The notes below the pieces were generated by a model. That model did not search any database and had not been told where the DNA came from. It saw only the letters and a program-made list of their open reading frames with translations. A program made the translations under genes and the position numbers. Source: AWTP1-13 sp036280295 (lineage in GTDB: Bacteria; Pseudomonadota; Alphaproteobacteria; Rhizobiales; Hyphomicrobiaceae). From it: a stretch of DNA of 10,257 nucleotides. Below are positions 1 to 7,747 of the stretch, one piece after another. Positions within the stretch are counted from its first letter, which is position 1, and the number at the start of each line of letters is the position of its first letter. Location: NCBI GenBank assembly GCA_036280295.1, contig DASURA010000225.1, forward strand, positions 1 through 10,257, read 5' to 3'.

Positions 1-491
1 GTGCGGTCGGAGTTGACGATGATGTTCTTGGCGAGCTGCTGGGTAAGCGTGGAGCCGCCCTGCACCACGCGGCCAGCACGGAGATTGGCGACAATGGCGC
101 GGCCCAGGCCCATCGGATCGACGCCCCAATGCGAGAAGAAGCGGCGGTCCTCGATGGCCAGCACCGCCTGAATCAGATGCCGCGGCAGCAGATCGATGGG
201 CACATACGGGGCCGCCGCGCCGCGCTCGGCCAGCACCGAGCCGTCACGGGCAAGCACACGCACCGTCATGGTCGCCTTTCCCTTCTGGCGCAGGGCCAGC
301 GGATTGGGAATGGCCCACGAGTAGTAGGAGAAAGCGCTGCCGAGCAGCAGCCCGGCCCCGATAACGCCAAAGGCGATGCTCGCGACGACGAAGCGCAAAA
401 TCCTGGAGAAGGTGCGGCGCCGGCGAGGTGCCGGTGACGCGGCAGATGTCTGGCCTTTGGGTGCCCTGGCTGGCTGGTGAAAAAGGCCCAT
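1..491 (-). CDS. Class A penicillin-binding protein (PBP1A-like), N-terminal part, runs off left edge
   Basis: Bifunctional peptidoglycan synthase of the inner membrane: glycosyltransferase family 51 polymerises lipid II, and a transpeptidase domain (outside the window) would cross-link the strands. About 163 residues are visible. The start at 491 is the only in-frame candidate after a stop at 582-584; its Shine-Dalgarno is weak. A cytoplasmic tail rich in Pro and Arg (RRRR near residues 24-27) is followed by one membrane helix at about residues 32-54. Two hallmark GT51 motifs then follow: EDRRFFSHWG, holding the catalytic Glu, and GGSTLTQQLAKN. The family assignment is firm from these motifs. 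Which class A subtype it is cannot be decided without the transpeptidase domain, and a monofunctional glycosyltransferase is not excluded. The 123 bases upstream include a relatively AT-rich stretch (about 558-595) where its promoter may lie; I could not assign clear boxes. Confidence 0.9.
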   Translation of the reverse strand, partial: MGLFHQPARAPKGQTSAASPAPRRRRTFSRILRFVVASIAFGVIGAGLLLGSAFSYYSWAIPNPLALRQKGKATMTVRVLARDGSVLAERGAAAPYVPIDLLPRHLIQAVLAIEDRRFFSHWGVDPMGLGRAIVANLRAGRVVQGGSTLTQQLAKNIIVNSDR

Positions 492-614
492 TCCGTCGGC
501 GCGGCTCCCCTGGTGACTTGGCTCACGCGACAGCGGCGCCGCCTCACCGGCAAGCCTTATCGGGCCGATATTAAAGGCCGGTTAAACTTAATGGTCGCGC
601 TGGAAGCATTAGCC

Positions 615-950
615 TCACGCCACCCCGTTCACCAGGCGTCGCCTGAGCCACGCCATCAGCGCGACGACCGGCAGCACCATCAAGCCCAGGAGGAGGCGGA
701 TGCTGAGCACGAAGCTCATCAGCAGCAGCTGCCGGTCCTCCAGCAGGAAGCGCAGGATGGTCTCGGCCCGCGGCGACCAGGCATGCGCGGCGATCCACTC
801 GCGCACTGCCGAGGAGAAGCGCTGCATCTGTACGAACTCGTCGGGATAGTAGAGCCAGAAGAAGCCCATCGCGATGGCGCCCAGCACGATCGACAGGAAC
901 ACGTTGCCGAACGAGGCAAGAAACCTCACAGTCGCCGAGCCCCTGAGCAC
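615..950 (-). CDS. Hypothetical small membrane protein with two predicted helices
   Basis: A 111-residue protein of no family I recognise. The GTG start at 948-950 is supported by a good Shine-Dalgarno (GAGGAGA, about 6 bases upstream) and is the only start between the in-frame stop at 1002-1004 and Met28. Two strongly hydrophobic stretches, about residues 12-34 and 74-101, are separated by a roughly 40-residue amphipathic, charged segment containing YYPDEFVQMQRF. An Arg triplet (RRR) follows the second helix, so both termini are probably cytoplasmic and the loop periplasmic. It lies between uup and the penicillin-binding protein gene on the same strand, but 123 bases from the latter, so co-transcription is possible yet not shown. 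Hydrophobic patterning and the ribosome site make it more likely real than the overlapping ORFs in other frames. Function unknown. Confidence 0.7.
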   Translation of the reverse strand: MLRGSATVRFLASFGNVFLSIVLGAIAMGFFWLYYPDEFVQMQRFSSAVREWIAAHAWSPRAETILRFLLEDRQLLLMSFVLSIRLLLGLMVLPVVALMAWLRRRLVNGVA

Positions 951-1117
951 GTCGGTCTCCTCGCCTGGTCCGTAAGCGTTGGTCCCCCTTGCAGCGGGAC
1001 CTTAGCACTGGGCGGAGGAATTCCCAATGGCTGTCGTCGGTCGCCGACCGGTCCCCTCTCCCCGCTTGCGGGGAGAAAGCTTGGGTGAGGGGCAGCCGCA
1101 AGGGAAAACCTGTCCAT
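926..1117 (-). CDS. Doubtful 63-codon ORF with a perfect ribosome site, reading through a palindromic repeat
   Basis: The ATG at 1115-1117 is preceded, 5 bases upstream, by AAGGAGG (plus-strand 1123-1129), the best Shine-Dalgarno in the window. The predicted peptide begins MDRFSLAAAPHP and then translates the left palindromic repeat (PSFLPASGERG). Its stop at 926-928 lies 25 bases inside the membrane-protein gene, in another frame. ORFs that read through such repeats are often spurious annotations. It could still be a leader peptide coupling translation into the membrane gene, or the 5' remnant of a gene interrupted by the repeat. The composition (many Pro, Arg and Gly residues) does not look like a folded protein. 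Low confidence that a functional product is made. Confidence 0.2.
   Translation of the reverse strand: MDRFSLAAAPHPSFLPASGERGPVGDRRQPLGIPPPSAKVPLQGGPTLTDQARRPTCSGARRL
1053..1096. repeat. Palindromic intergenic repeat, left copy
   Basis: TCTCCCCGC (1057-1065) and GCGGGGAGA (1068-1076) are perfect inverted repeats forming a tight hairpin. GGGTGAGGGGCAGC (1083-1096) follows. This is the CCCCTCTCCCCGC...GCGGGGAGA...GGGTGAGGGGC pattern of abundant intergenic repeats in many alphaproteobacterial genomes, recalled from general knowledge. Another small hairpin, CGGTCG-C-CGACCG, lies beside it at 1038-1050. No long T-run follows, so it is not a classical terminator, though it could protect or attenuate transcripts between uup and the membrane-protein gene. 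Confidence 0.7.
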
Positions 1118-1183
1118 GCGGGCCTCCTTCATCGTTCGCAATGTTCCCTATCGAGATTTCGCGCTGTGAGGTCTGCGTTTGTA

Positions 1184-1253
1184 GCTGCCCCCTCACCCGA
1201 CCCACTCCCCGCGCCGTCGTTTTGCGAGGCGATGTTGGCGATGCGCGGGGAGG
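1184..1253. repeat. Palindromic intergenic repeat, right copy in opposite orientation
   Basis: GCTGCCCCCTCACCC (1184-1198) is the reverse complement of 1083-1096 apart from one extra C. It is followed by CTCCCCGCGC (1205-1214), pairing perfectly with GCGCGGGGAG (1243-1252) around a 28-base loop. This copy is the opposite-facing partner of the one at 1053-1096. Its arm ends only 13 bases before the uup stop codon, so the hairpin sits immediately 3' of uup and may act as an RNA 3'-end structure. No transposase gene is nearby. Confidence 0.65.
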
Positions 1254-1265
1254 GAGATAAGGCAT

Positions 1266-3095
<1,830 letters not shown>

Positions 3096-3161
3096 GCGGG
3101 TGGTGTTACGGGGAAGCGGGGGGTAGTGCAATGGGGTCGGCGATGCAGGGTGCGCCCCAAC

Positions 3162-3764
3162 CTATCGCGCCTTCTTTGCGAACGGATCGAGCGGCGTCGC
3201 CTCATAAAGATCTCCCAGGCGGCCGATGTCGCCGACCTCGGGGATCAGGAGCCTGGTCGAGGCGCTGGAGAGGCGCCGCGTCCGCCACTTGTCGCCCTGC
3301 CTGACGTGCTGCTCGGCCGCGACCCGATCCTGACGCACGAACAGGACACACAGGTTGTGCTCGTGCTCCTTGTAGTAGCGGAGCTTAGCCGCCACGACGG
3401 CCTTCTTGTCGCTGTCCGACAGCACCTCGTTCACAAAATAGAAGCGCTGGGCGTAGATCTGGCCAAGCCGGACCGCTGCATCGATGATCGTCACGTCCGG
3501 CTCAGGATTGTATTTTTCGTCGCCCGTGATCCAGACACCGGCCTCGCGCACCGCTCTCCATTCCGGCTTCACTTGCCGTAGCTCGGCATTCAGGCGCTCA
3601 TTCAGATTATCCGCCATGCGCTGATGCAGCAGCGTGGCGGGTGGCATCATGATGGGCACCCCGTCGATCAGCTCCCACTTCTCCTCCTTCGGGCGCTCGT
3701 CCCGGAAGGCGTGGAACTGCTCCATCGTGAGCTGCGGTGCGCGCCGCAGGAAATCGCCTGGCAT
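3162..3764 (-). CDS. Uma2-family (DUF820) putative restriction-fold endonuclease
   Basis: A 200-residue protein matching the Uma2/DUF820 pattern, a PD-(D/E)XK-fold family whose biological role is not established. Visible landmarks in order: WELIDG (30-35) with conserved Glu31, the MPPATLLHQ stretch (40-48), PEPDVTI (87-93) with Asp90, NEVLSDSD (112-119) with Glu113, and Lys127 followed by Tyr130/131. These fit the family's E...PDV...EVLS...K..Y layout, so the active site looks intact. The start at 3762-3764 is chosen because GAGGTGG lies about 5 bases upstream; an earlier in-frame Met at 3821 has no such site. No partner toxin, antitoxin or methylase is adjacent. uup lies 66 bases downstream on the same strand. 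Length is normal for the family and there is no sign of decay. The family is confident, the function is not. Confidence 0.85.
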   Translation of the reverse strand: MPGDFLRRAPQLTMEQFHAFRDERPKEEKWELIDGVPIMMPPATLLHQRMADNLNERLNAELRQVKPEWRAVREAGVWITGDEKYNPEPDVTIIDAAVRLGQIYAQRFYFVNEVLSDSDKKAVVAAKLRYYKEHEHNLCVLFVRQDRVAAEQHVRQGDKWRTRRLSSASTRLLIPEVGDIGRLGDLYEATPLDPFAKKAR

Positions 3765-3794
3765 GGTGCCACCTCGCTTTTCGGCAGCTGTCGG

Positions 3795-3823
3795 ACAATA
3801 GTTGGCTTGCGGACGATGCACAA
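3795..3823 (-). promoter_or_regulatory. Possible sigma70-type promoter for the Uma2 gene
   Basis: On the minus strand TTGTGC and TATTGT are separated by exactly 17 bases, about 30 bases upstream of the Uma2 start codon. The match to the consensus boxes is only moderate (3/6 and 4/6), so this is a candidate chosen for position and spacing. Confidence 0.3.
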
Positions 3824-4018
3824 TGGTGAGCGTCGAGGCATTGCCAAGACCGTCGAGCCAAGGCGCGATCGCTCATTGTTTCGCCAAGAGAGAGTACGAC
3901 ATGAGCCACATCGGCGGAAGCCGGCCATGCCCACCCCCCCCGCGCTCACCCGCCGCATAGCCCATCTGCGCGGCCGCCGGCTTGACCCGCCCCCGCCGAG
4001 CGCCGAAGGTCCAGCCCC

Positions 4019-5266
4019 ATGGACGGATCGGCACAGGATATCGGCGCGGCGGGGATGGGGACGGGGGAGACGGAATCCACCTACGCTTGGCTGCGGCTGA
4101 TAGCGTGCCTCGCGTTCGGCACCGTCGGCAGCGCCGGCATGTGGGCGGTGGTGGTGACGCTGCCGGCCGTGCAGGCCGAGTTTGGCGTGGCGCGGGCGGA
4201 TGCGTCGCTGCCCTACACCCTGACGATGATCGGCTTCGGCCTCGGCACGGTCACCTTCGGCCGGCTGGTGGACCGCCTCGGCATCGTGCCGCCGGCCGTC
4301 GGTGCCGCCATCATGCTCAGCCTCGCCTTCATCGCCTCCGGCTACGCGCCCAGCCTCACCACGTTCGCGCTCGCCAACCTCGCCATCGGCGCCGGCAGCT
4401 CGGTGACGTTCGCGCCGCTGATCGCCGACATCTCGCACTGGTTCACACGCCGGCGCGGTATCGCAGTGGCCATCTGTGCCGCCGGCAACTACCTGGGCGG
4501 CGCGGCCTGGCCGCCGATCGTGCAGCGCCTCACCGAAGCGCACGGCTGGCGCACGGCGCAGATCGCCGTTGGCGCCGCCTGCATCGTCCTGATGCTGCCG
4601 CTGGTGGCCGCGTTGCGGCGCAAGCTCGGCCGTCACGATGTCGAGGCCGCGGCGGCGGTGGCCGGAAACGCGCAGTCCTCACTCGGGCTTTCGCCGGCGG
4701 CGCTGTTTGCGCTGTTGTGCGTAGCCGGCGTCGGCTGCTGCGTGGCCATGGCGATGCCGCAGGTCCATATCGTCGCCTATTGCGGCGACCTCGGCTATGG
4801 CGTGGCGCGCGGGGCGGAGATGCTGTCGCTGATGCTGGGCTTCGGCATTATCAGCCGCGTCGCCTCCGGCTTCATCGCCGACCGCATCGGCGGCGTGGCC
4901 ACGCTGCTGATCGGCTCGCTGCTGCAGGGCGTGGCGCTGCTGCTCTACCTGCTGTTCGACGGCCTCTTCTCGCTCTACGTGATCTCGGCGCTGTTCGGCC
5001 TGTTCCAGGGCGGCATCGTGCCGATGTATGCCGTGATCGTGCGCACCTACTTCCCGCCGCGGCTCGCCGGCACGCTGGTTGGCCTCGTCATCATGGCCAC
5101 CATCGTCGGCATGGCACTGGGAGGCTGGCTGTCTGGCCTGATCTTCGACCTGACGGGGAGCTATGCCCAGGCGTTCCTGCACGGCCTGGCGTGGAACCTC
5201 GTCAACGGGATGATCGCGGCGTTTCTGCTCCTGCGGCAGACACGCCTGCGACCGGCTGCGGCGTGA
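4019..5266 (+). CDS. Major facilitator superfamily transporter (first of a convergent pair)
   Basis: An inner-membrane secondary transporter of 415 residues with about 12 hydrophobic helices, the usual size for the superfamily. The short cytoplasmic tail (1-22) is followed by the first helix. The loop between helices 2 and 3 has the MFS signature GRLVDRLG (81-88). A polar central loop around residues 205-225 (RRKLGRHDVEAAA...) separates the two six-helix halves, and the second half repeats a related signature, SGFIADRIG. The start at 4019 is the first in-frame start after the stop at 3983-3985, with a weak AAGG about 10 bases upstream. An alternative Met lies 12 codons later. The overall character resembles carboxylate-type transporters, but the substrate cannot be read from sequence. 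The gene overlaps the facing transporter by 65 bases at the 3' end, so no intergenic terminator exists between them. Confidence 0.92.
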   Translation: MDGSAQDIGAAGMGTGETESTYAWLRLIACLAFGTVGSAGMWAVVVTLPAVQAEFGVARADASLPYTLTMIGFGLGTVTFGRLVDRLGIVPPAVGAAIMLSLAFIASGYAPSLTTFALANLAIGAGSSVTFAPLIADISHWFTRRRGIAVAICAAGNYLGGAAWPPIVQRLTEAHGWRTAQIAVGAACIVLMLPLVAALRRKLGRHDVEAAAAVAGNAQSSLGLSPAALFALLCVAGVGCCVAMAMPQVHIVAYCGDLGYGVARGAEMLSLMLGFGIISRVASGFIADRIGGVATLLIGSLLQGVALLLYLLFDGLFSLYVISALFGLFQGGIVPMYAVIVRTYFPPRLAGTLVGLVIMATIVGMALGGWLSGLIFDLTGSYAQAFLHGLAWNLVNGMIAAFLLLRQTRLRPAAA

Positions 5267-6536
5267 GCGACCGAGCCTCTGCCTCGCCCGCAGGATAACC
5301 GGCGAGGACGGCAAAGCCGACCAGCGAGCCGAGGGCGATCGTCATGAACGGCACGGCATAGCCGCCACTCATCTCATAGATCAGCCCCACCAGGGCCGCG
5401 CCGCCGGCAAGGCCGGCCACCGACACCAGCTGGCTCACCGCATAAATGCGGCCGTAGTCGCGCGTGCCGAACCGCTCCACCAGGAGAAGGGGGTGCATCA
5501 TCAGCGAGTTGCCCATCGTGAGGCCGAACATCGTGACGCCGGCAACAATGGCCCAACGTCCGTGCCCCCAGGCAAGGCCCGCCAGCGCCACCGCCTGCAT
5601 CACCATCAACGCCAGGGCGAACGTCCGCGCCGGCACCTTGAGCAGCAGAGCGCCGCCGGCGAGCCGGCCGACCGTGCTGGCCGCGGCCAGCACGGCGAGC
5701 GCCAGCGCGGCGGTCTCGCTGCCGTCCCGGGTGCTGGCGAGGCGATAGGTGTGGGCGATGCCTCCCACCTGCGAGCCGAGCAGGAACAGGTAGGCGACGG
5801 AGACGGCGTAGAAATAGCCGCTGCGCAGGGCGTCCTGAAACGAAGTTGACGGCTGCGGCGGCGTGGCCGCAACCTCGGCGCGGCCGATGCCGTCGGGCGC
5901 CAAGCCCATGACCTGCGGGCTCGGACGCACCACCAGGAGCGTGATTGGAATGATTCCCAGAGCCATGGAGATCGCCATCCACGGCGCCGTCGCGCTCAAG
6001 CCGTAGCGCTCCACGCTCAGCGCCAGAATTGGCGCCACCAGCACGCCGCCGAGCGACAGGCCGGTCGAGCCAATCGAGAAGGCCAGCGACCGCTTGGCAT
6101 TGAACCAGCGCGCAATCACCGTCGTCACCGGCACCAACCCACAGGTGCCATATGCCAGGCCGAAGACCACATGGAAGGCAAAGAGCTGCCACGTGCTGTG
6201 CAGGAGCCCGACCGGCGCCAACGCCAGCGCCGACAGCAGAGCGCCGCCGCTGATCACCAGGCGCATATCTATGCGGTCGACGAGACGTCCCGCCAGCATG
6301 CCGCCGAAACCGGAGGCAATGAAGAACGTTGCCGTGGCGCTGCTCGCCAGGCCCACCGGAAATCCACGCTCGGACACGAAGGCGGCAAGCAGGATCGGCA
6401 GGTTATAGAAGACGAAGCCCGAGGAGGCGGTGGTGATCACCAGCACCGCGCCAACGACGTACCAGCCATAGAAGACACGGTGCGGCGCGAGCATGGGTTG
6501 GCCGGGCATGGGTAGGTTCTGGGGCGGACTGGACAT
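5202..6536 (-). CDS. Major facilitator superfamily transporter, oxalate/formate antiporter-like
   Basis: An inner-membrane transporter of 444 residues with about 12 helices. The N-terminus has the FYGWYVV block (22-28) before helix 1, common in the oxalate:formate antiporter and monocarboxylate-transporter-like MFS branch. The loop 2-3 signature is GRLVDRID (83-90). The start at 6534-6536 was chosen over internal Mets 10 and 15 because only it has an AGGG-like site upstream (about 8 bases). A hydrophilic tail of about 28 residues (from GEAEARSL) is encoded largely across the overlap with the facing transporter. The gene is divergent from the isomerase-like/GNAT/nitrilase operon with 189 bases between the starts. 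That arrangement often marks shared regulation, so transport of that operon's substrate or product is a reasonable guess. No regulator gene is adjacent. The substrate is unknown. Confidence 0.92.
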   Translation of the reverse strand: MSSPPQNLPMPGQPMLAPHRVFYGWYVVGAVLVITTASSGFVFYNLPILLAAFVSERGFPVGLASSATATFFIASGFGGMLAGRLVDRIDMRLVISGGALLSALALAPVGLLHSTWQLFAFHVVFGLAYGTCGLVPVTTVIARWFNAKRSLAFSIGSTGLSLGGVLVAPILALSVERYGLSATAPWMAISMALGIIPITLLVVRPSPQVMGLAPDGIGRAEVAATPPQPSTSFQDALRSGYFYAVSVAYLFLLGSQVGGIAHTYRLASTRDGSETAALALAVLAAASTVGRLAGGALLLKVPARTFALALMVMQAVALAGLAWGHGRWAIVAGVTMFGLTMGNSLMMHPLLLVERFGTRDYGRIYAVSQLVSVAGLAGGAALVGLIYEMSGGYAVPFMTIALGSLVGFAVLAGYPAGEAEARSLTPQPVAGVSAAGAETPRSSR

Positions 6537-6625
6537 GCGCGCACCCTAGTTGCTGCGTCGCGGCCGAACAAACCCGCCGGACGCAAGGCCGCACTGCCTG
6601 CAACGCTCGGCCGCTGCCCTTCAAC

Positions 6626-6639
6626 ATGACCTGCGTCAT
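6626..6639. promoter_or_regulatory. Possible operator palindrome in the divergent intergenic region
   Basis: ATGAC-CTGC-GTCAT is a perfect 5+5 inverted repeat, in the middle of the 189 bases between the divergent transporter and the isomerase-like gene. A second palindrome, GGCGCG-TC-CGCGCC, lies at 6676-6689. Either could be a binding site for a dimeric regulator controlling both directions. Short palindromes also occur by chance in such DNA, and no regulator gene is in view. Confidence 0.25.
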
Positions 6640-6725
6640 TGTCTGGGAAAGCAACGTCCCCCACATGCCTGGAACGGCGCGTCCGCGCCTGCTAAGCAAG
6701 TCGGGGTCCAACCGGAGGAGCAGCC

Positions 6726-7160
6726 ATGGCCGCGGCCGACACCGTTGCACTCATCGAGCGCTACTACCGAGCCTTCAACGCCGGCGACAGCGAGGCCATG
6801 CTGGCGTGTCTCTCCGATCAGGTGGTGCATGACGTGAACCAGGGTACACGCCGCACCGGCAAGGAGGCCTTCCGCAGCTTCTCGGCGCATATGGACCGCT
6901 GCTACGCCGAGCAGCTCAAGAACATCGTGATCATGACGTCTGCCGAAGGCGCCACGGCGGCCGCCGAGTTCGAGGTGCTCGGCACCTATATCGAGACCGA
7001 CGAGGGACTTCCGCCCGCCAGCGGCCAGACCTACCACCTTCCGGCCGGCACCTTCTTCGAGATCGAGAACGGCCTCATCACCCGCGTGACCACCTACTAC
7101 AATCTCGCAGCCTGGCTGAAGCAGATCGCCCCGCCGCCACACGACCAGGAGCCCGCATGA
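6726..7160 (+). CDS. SnoaL/ketosteroid-isomerase-like (NTF2-fold) protein
   Basis: A cytoplasmic 144-residue protein of the NTF2-like superfamily, resembling the steroid delta-isomerase-related group. It starts with the family's typical first helix, IERYYRAFNAGD (10-21), then a LSDQVVHDVNQG stretch (29-40). The later strands carry AAEFEVLGTY (79-88) and TFFEIENGLITRVTTYYN (109-126). These align with the cone-shaped beta sheet of the family. Polar residues such as His35 and Asp36 could line the pocket, but no catalytic role can be assigned. The ATG at 6726 has an excellent ribosome site, GGAGGAG, 5 bases upstream, the strongest of the operon, marking this as the first gene. Its stop overlaps the GNAT start by four bases (ATGA), so the two are translationally coupled. 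The substrate is unknown; 'isomerase' describes the fold only. Confidence 0.85.
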   Translation: MAAADTVALIERYYRAFNAGDSEAMLACLSDQVVHDVNQGTRRTGKEAFRSFSAHMDRCYAEQLKNIVIMTSAEGATAAAEFEVLGTYIETDEGLPPASGQTYHLPAGTFFEIENGLITRVTTYYNLAAWLKQIAPPPHDQEPA

Positions 7161-7747
7161 CGCTGAGGATCGCGCCGCTCACGGGAACGGCAATGGCCGA
7201 CGCGCTGCCCGCCCTGGCGCGGCTCAGGATCGCGGTCTTCCGCGATTGGCCCTACCTCTACGACGGCACGCTTGCCTACGAGGAGAGATACCTCGCCAAG
7301 CTCGCCGCGGCACGAGGCGCGATTGTCGTCGCCGCCTGCGATGGTGCCGAGATCGTCGGCTGCGCCACCGCAGCGCCAATTGCAGAGGTAGAGGCGGAGC
7401 TCAGCGCGCCGTTCCGGGCGCATGGGTACGATATCGCCCGCATCTACTATTGTAGCGAGTCGGTCCTGCTGCCGGCCTATCGCGGCCGCGGCGTGGGCCA
7501 TGCCTTCTTCGATGAGCGCGAGGCCCAGGCTCGCAGGCTCGGCGGGTATACGCATGTGGCCTTCTGCGCAGTGATACGCCCCGCGGACCATCCCCTGCGC
7601 CCGAAGGAGTATGTGCCGCTCGACGCGTTCTGGCAGAAGCGCGGCTATGCCAGGGCCAACGCCCTCATCGGCCGCTTCAGCTGGAAGGATATCGACCAGC
7701 CTGCCGAGACCGAGAAACCCATGCAGTTCTGGATGCGGACGCTCTGA
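7157..7747 (+). CDS. GNAT family N-acetyltransferase
   Basis: A 196-residue acyl-CoA-dependent N-acetyltransferase-like protein. The acetyl-CoA pyrophosphate-binding loop of motif A is clear: YRGRGVGH (108-115), following the strand YYCSESVLL (97-105) and preceding the helix FFDEREAQARR (117-127). The end, FWQKRGYAR (158-166), is the usual motif B region. Two hydrophobic strands (55-60 and 65-72) form the sheet before motif A. AGGAG lies 5 bases upstream of the ATG, and the first codon overlaps the stop of the isomerase-like gene. Its own stop shares one base with the next start (TGATG). In other bacteria a GNAT domain is fused to a nitrilase-superfamily domain in one polypeptide (Bacillus YhcX is an example known to me), so this gene and the next look like the unfused form of that pair. 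The acceptor substrate is unknown. Confidence 0.88.
   Translation: MTLRIAPLTGTAMADALPALARLRIAVFRDWPYLYDGTLAYEERYLAKLAAARGAIVVAACDGAEIVGCATAAPIAEVEAELSAPFRAHGYDIARIYYCSESVLLPAYRGRGVGHAFFDEREAQARRLGGYTHVAFCAVIRPADHPLRPKEYVPLDAFWQKRGYARANALIGRFSWKDIDQPAETEKPMQFWMRTL

Noticed and set aside
571..1101. A 176-codon minus-strand frame overlapping the small membrane protein
   Set aside because: Very Arg-rich, translates repeat sequence, and conflicts with the frame showing two clean hydrophobic helices and a good ribosome site.
1205..1252. The 10-bp stem as an intrinsic terminator of uup
   Set aside because: The loop is long (28 bases) and there is no T-run on the exit side for the uup transcript. 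It fits the dispersed repeat family better.
3668..4636. A 322-codon minus-strand frame across the Uma2 upstream region and the first transporter
   Set aside because: Low-complexity Arg/Gly/Asp/His translation with no motif. It overlaps two well-supported genes.
3982..5298. A 438-codon plus-strand frame overlapping the first transporter in another frame
   Set aside because: Its translation is dominated by Arg, Gly, His and Ala with no hydrophobic helices or motifs, while the overlapping frame encodes a full 12-helix transporter.
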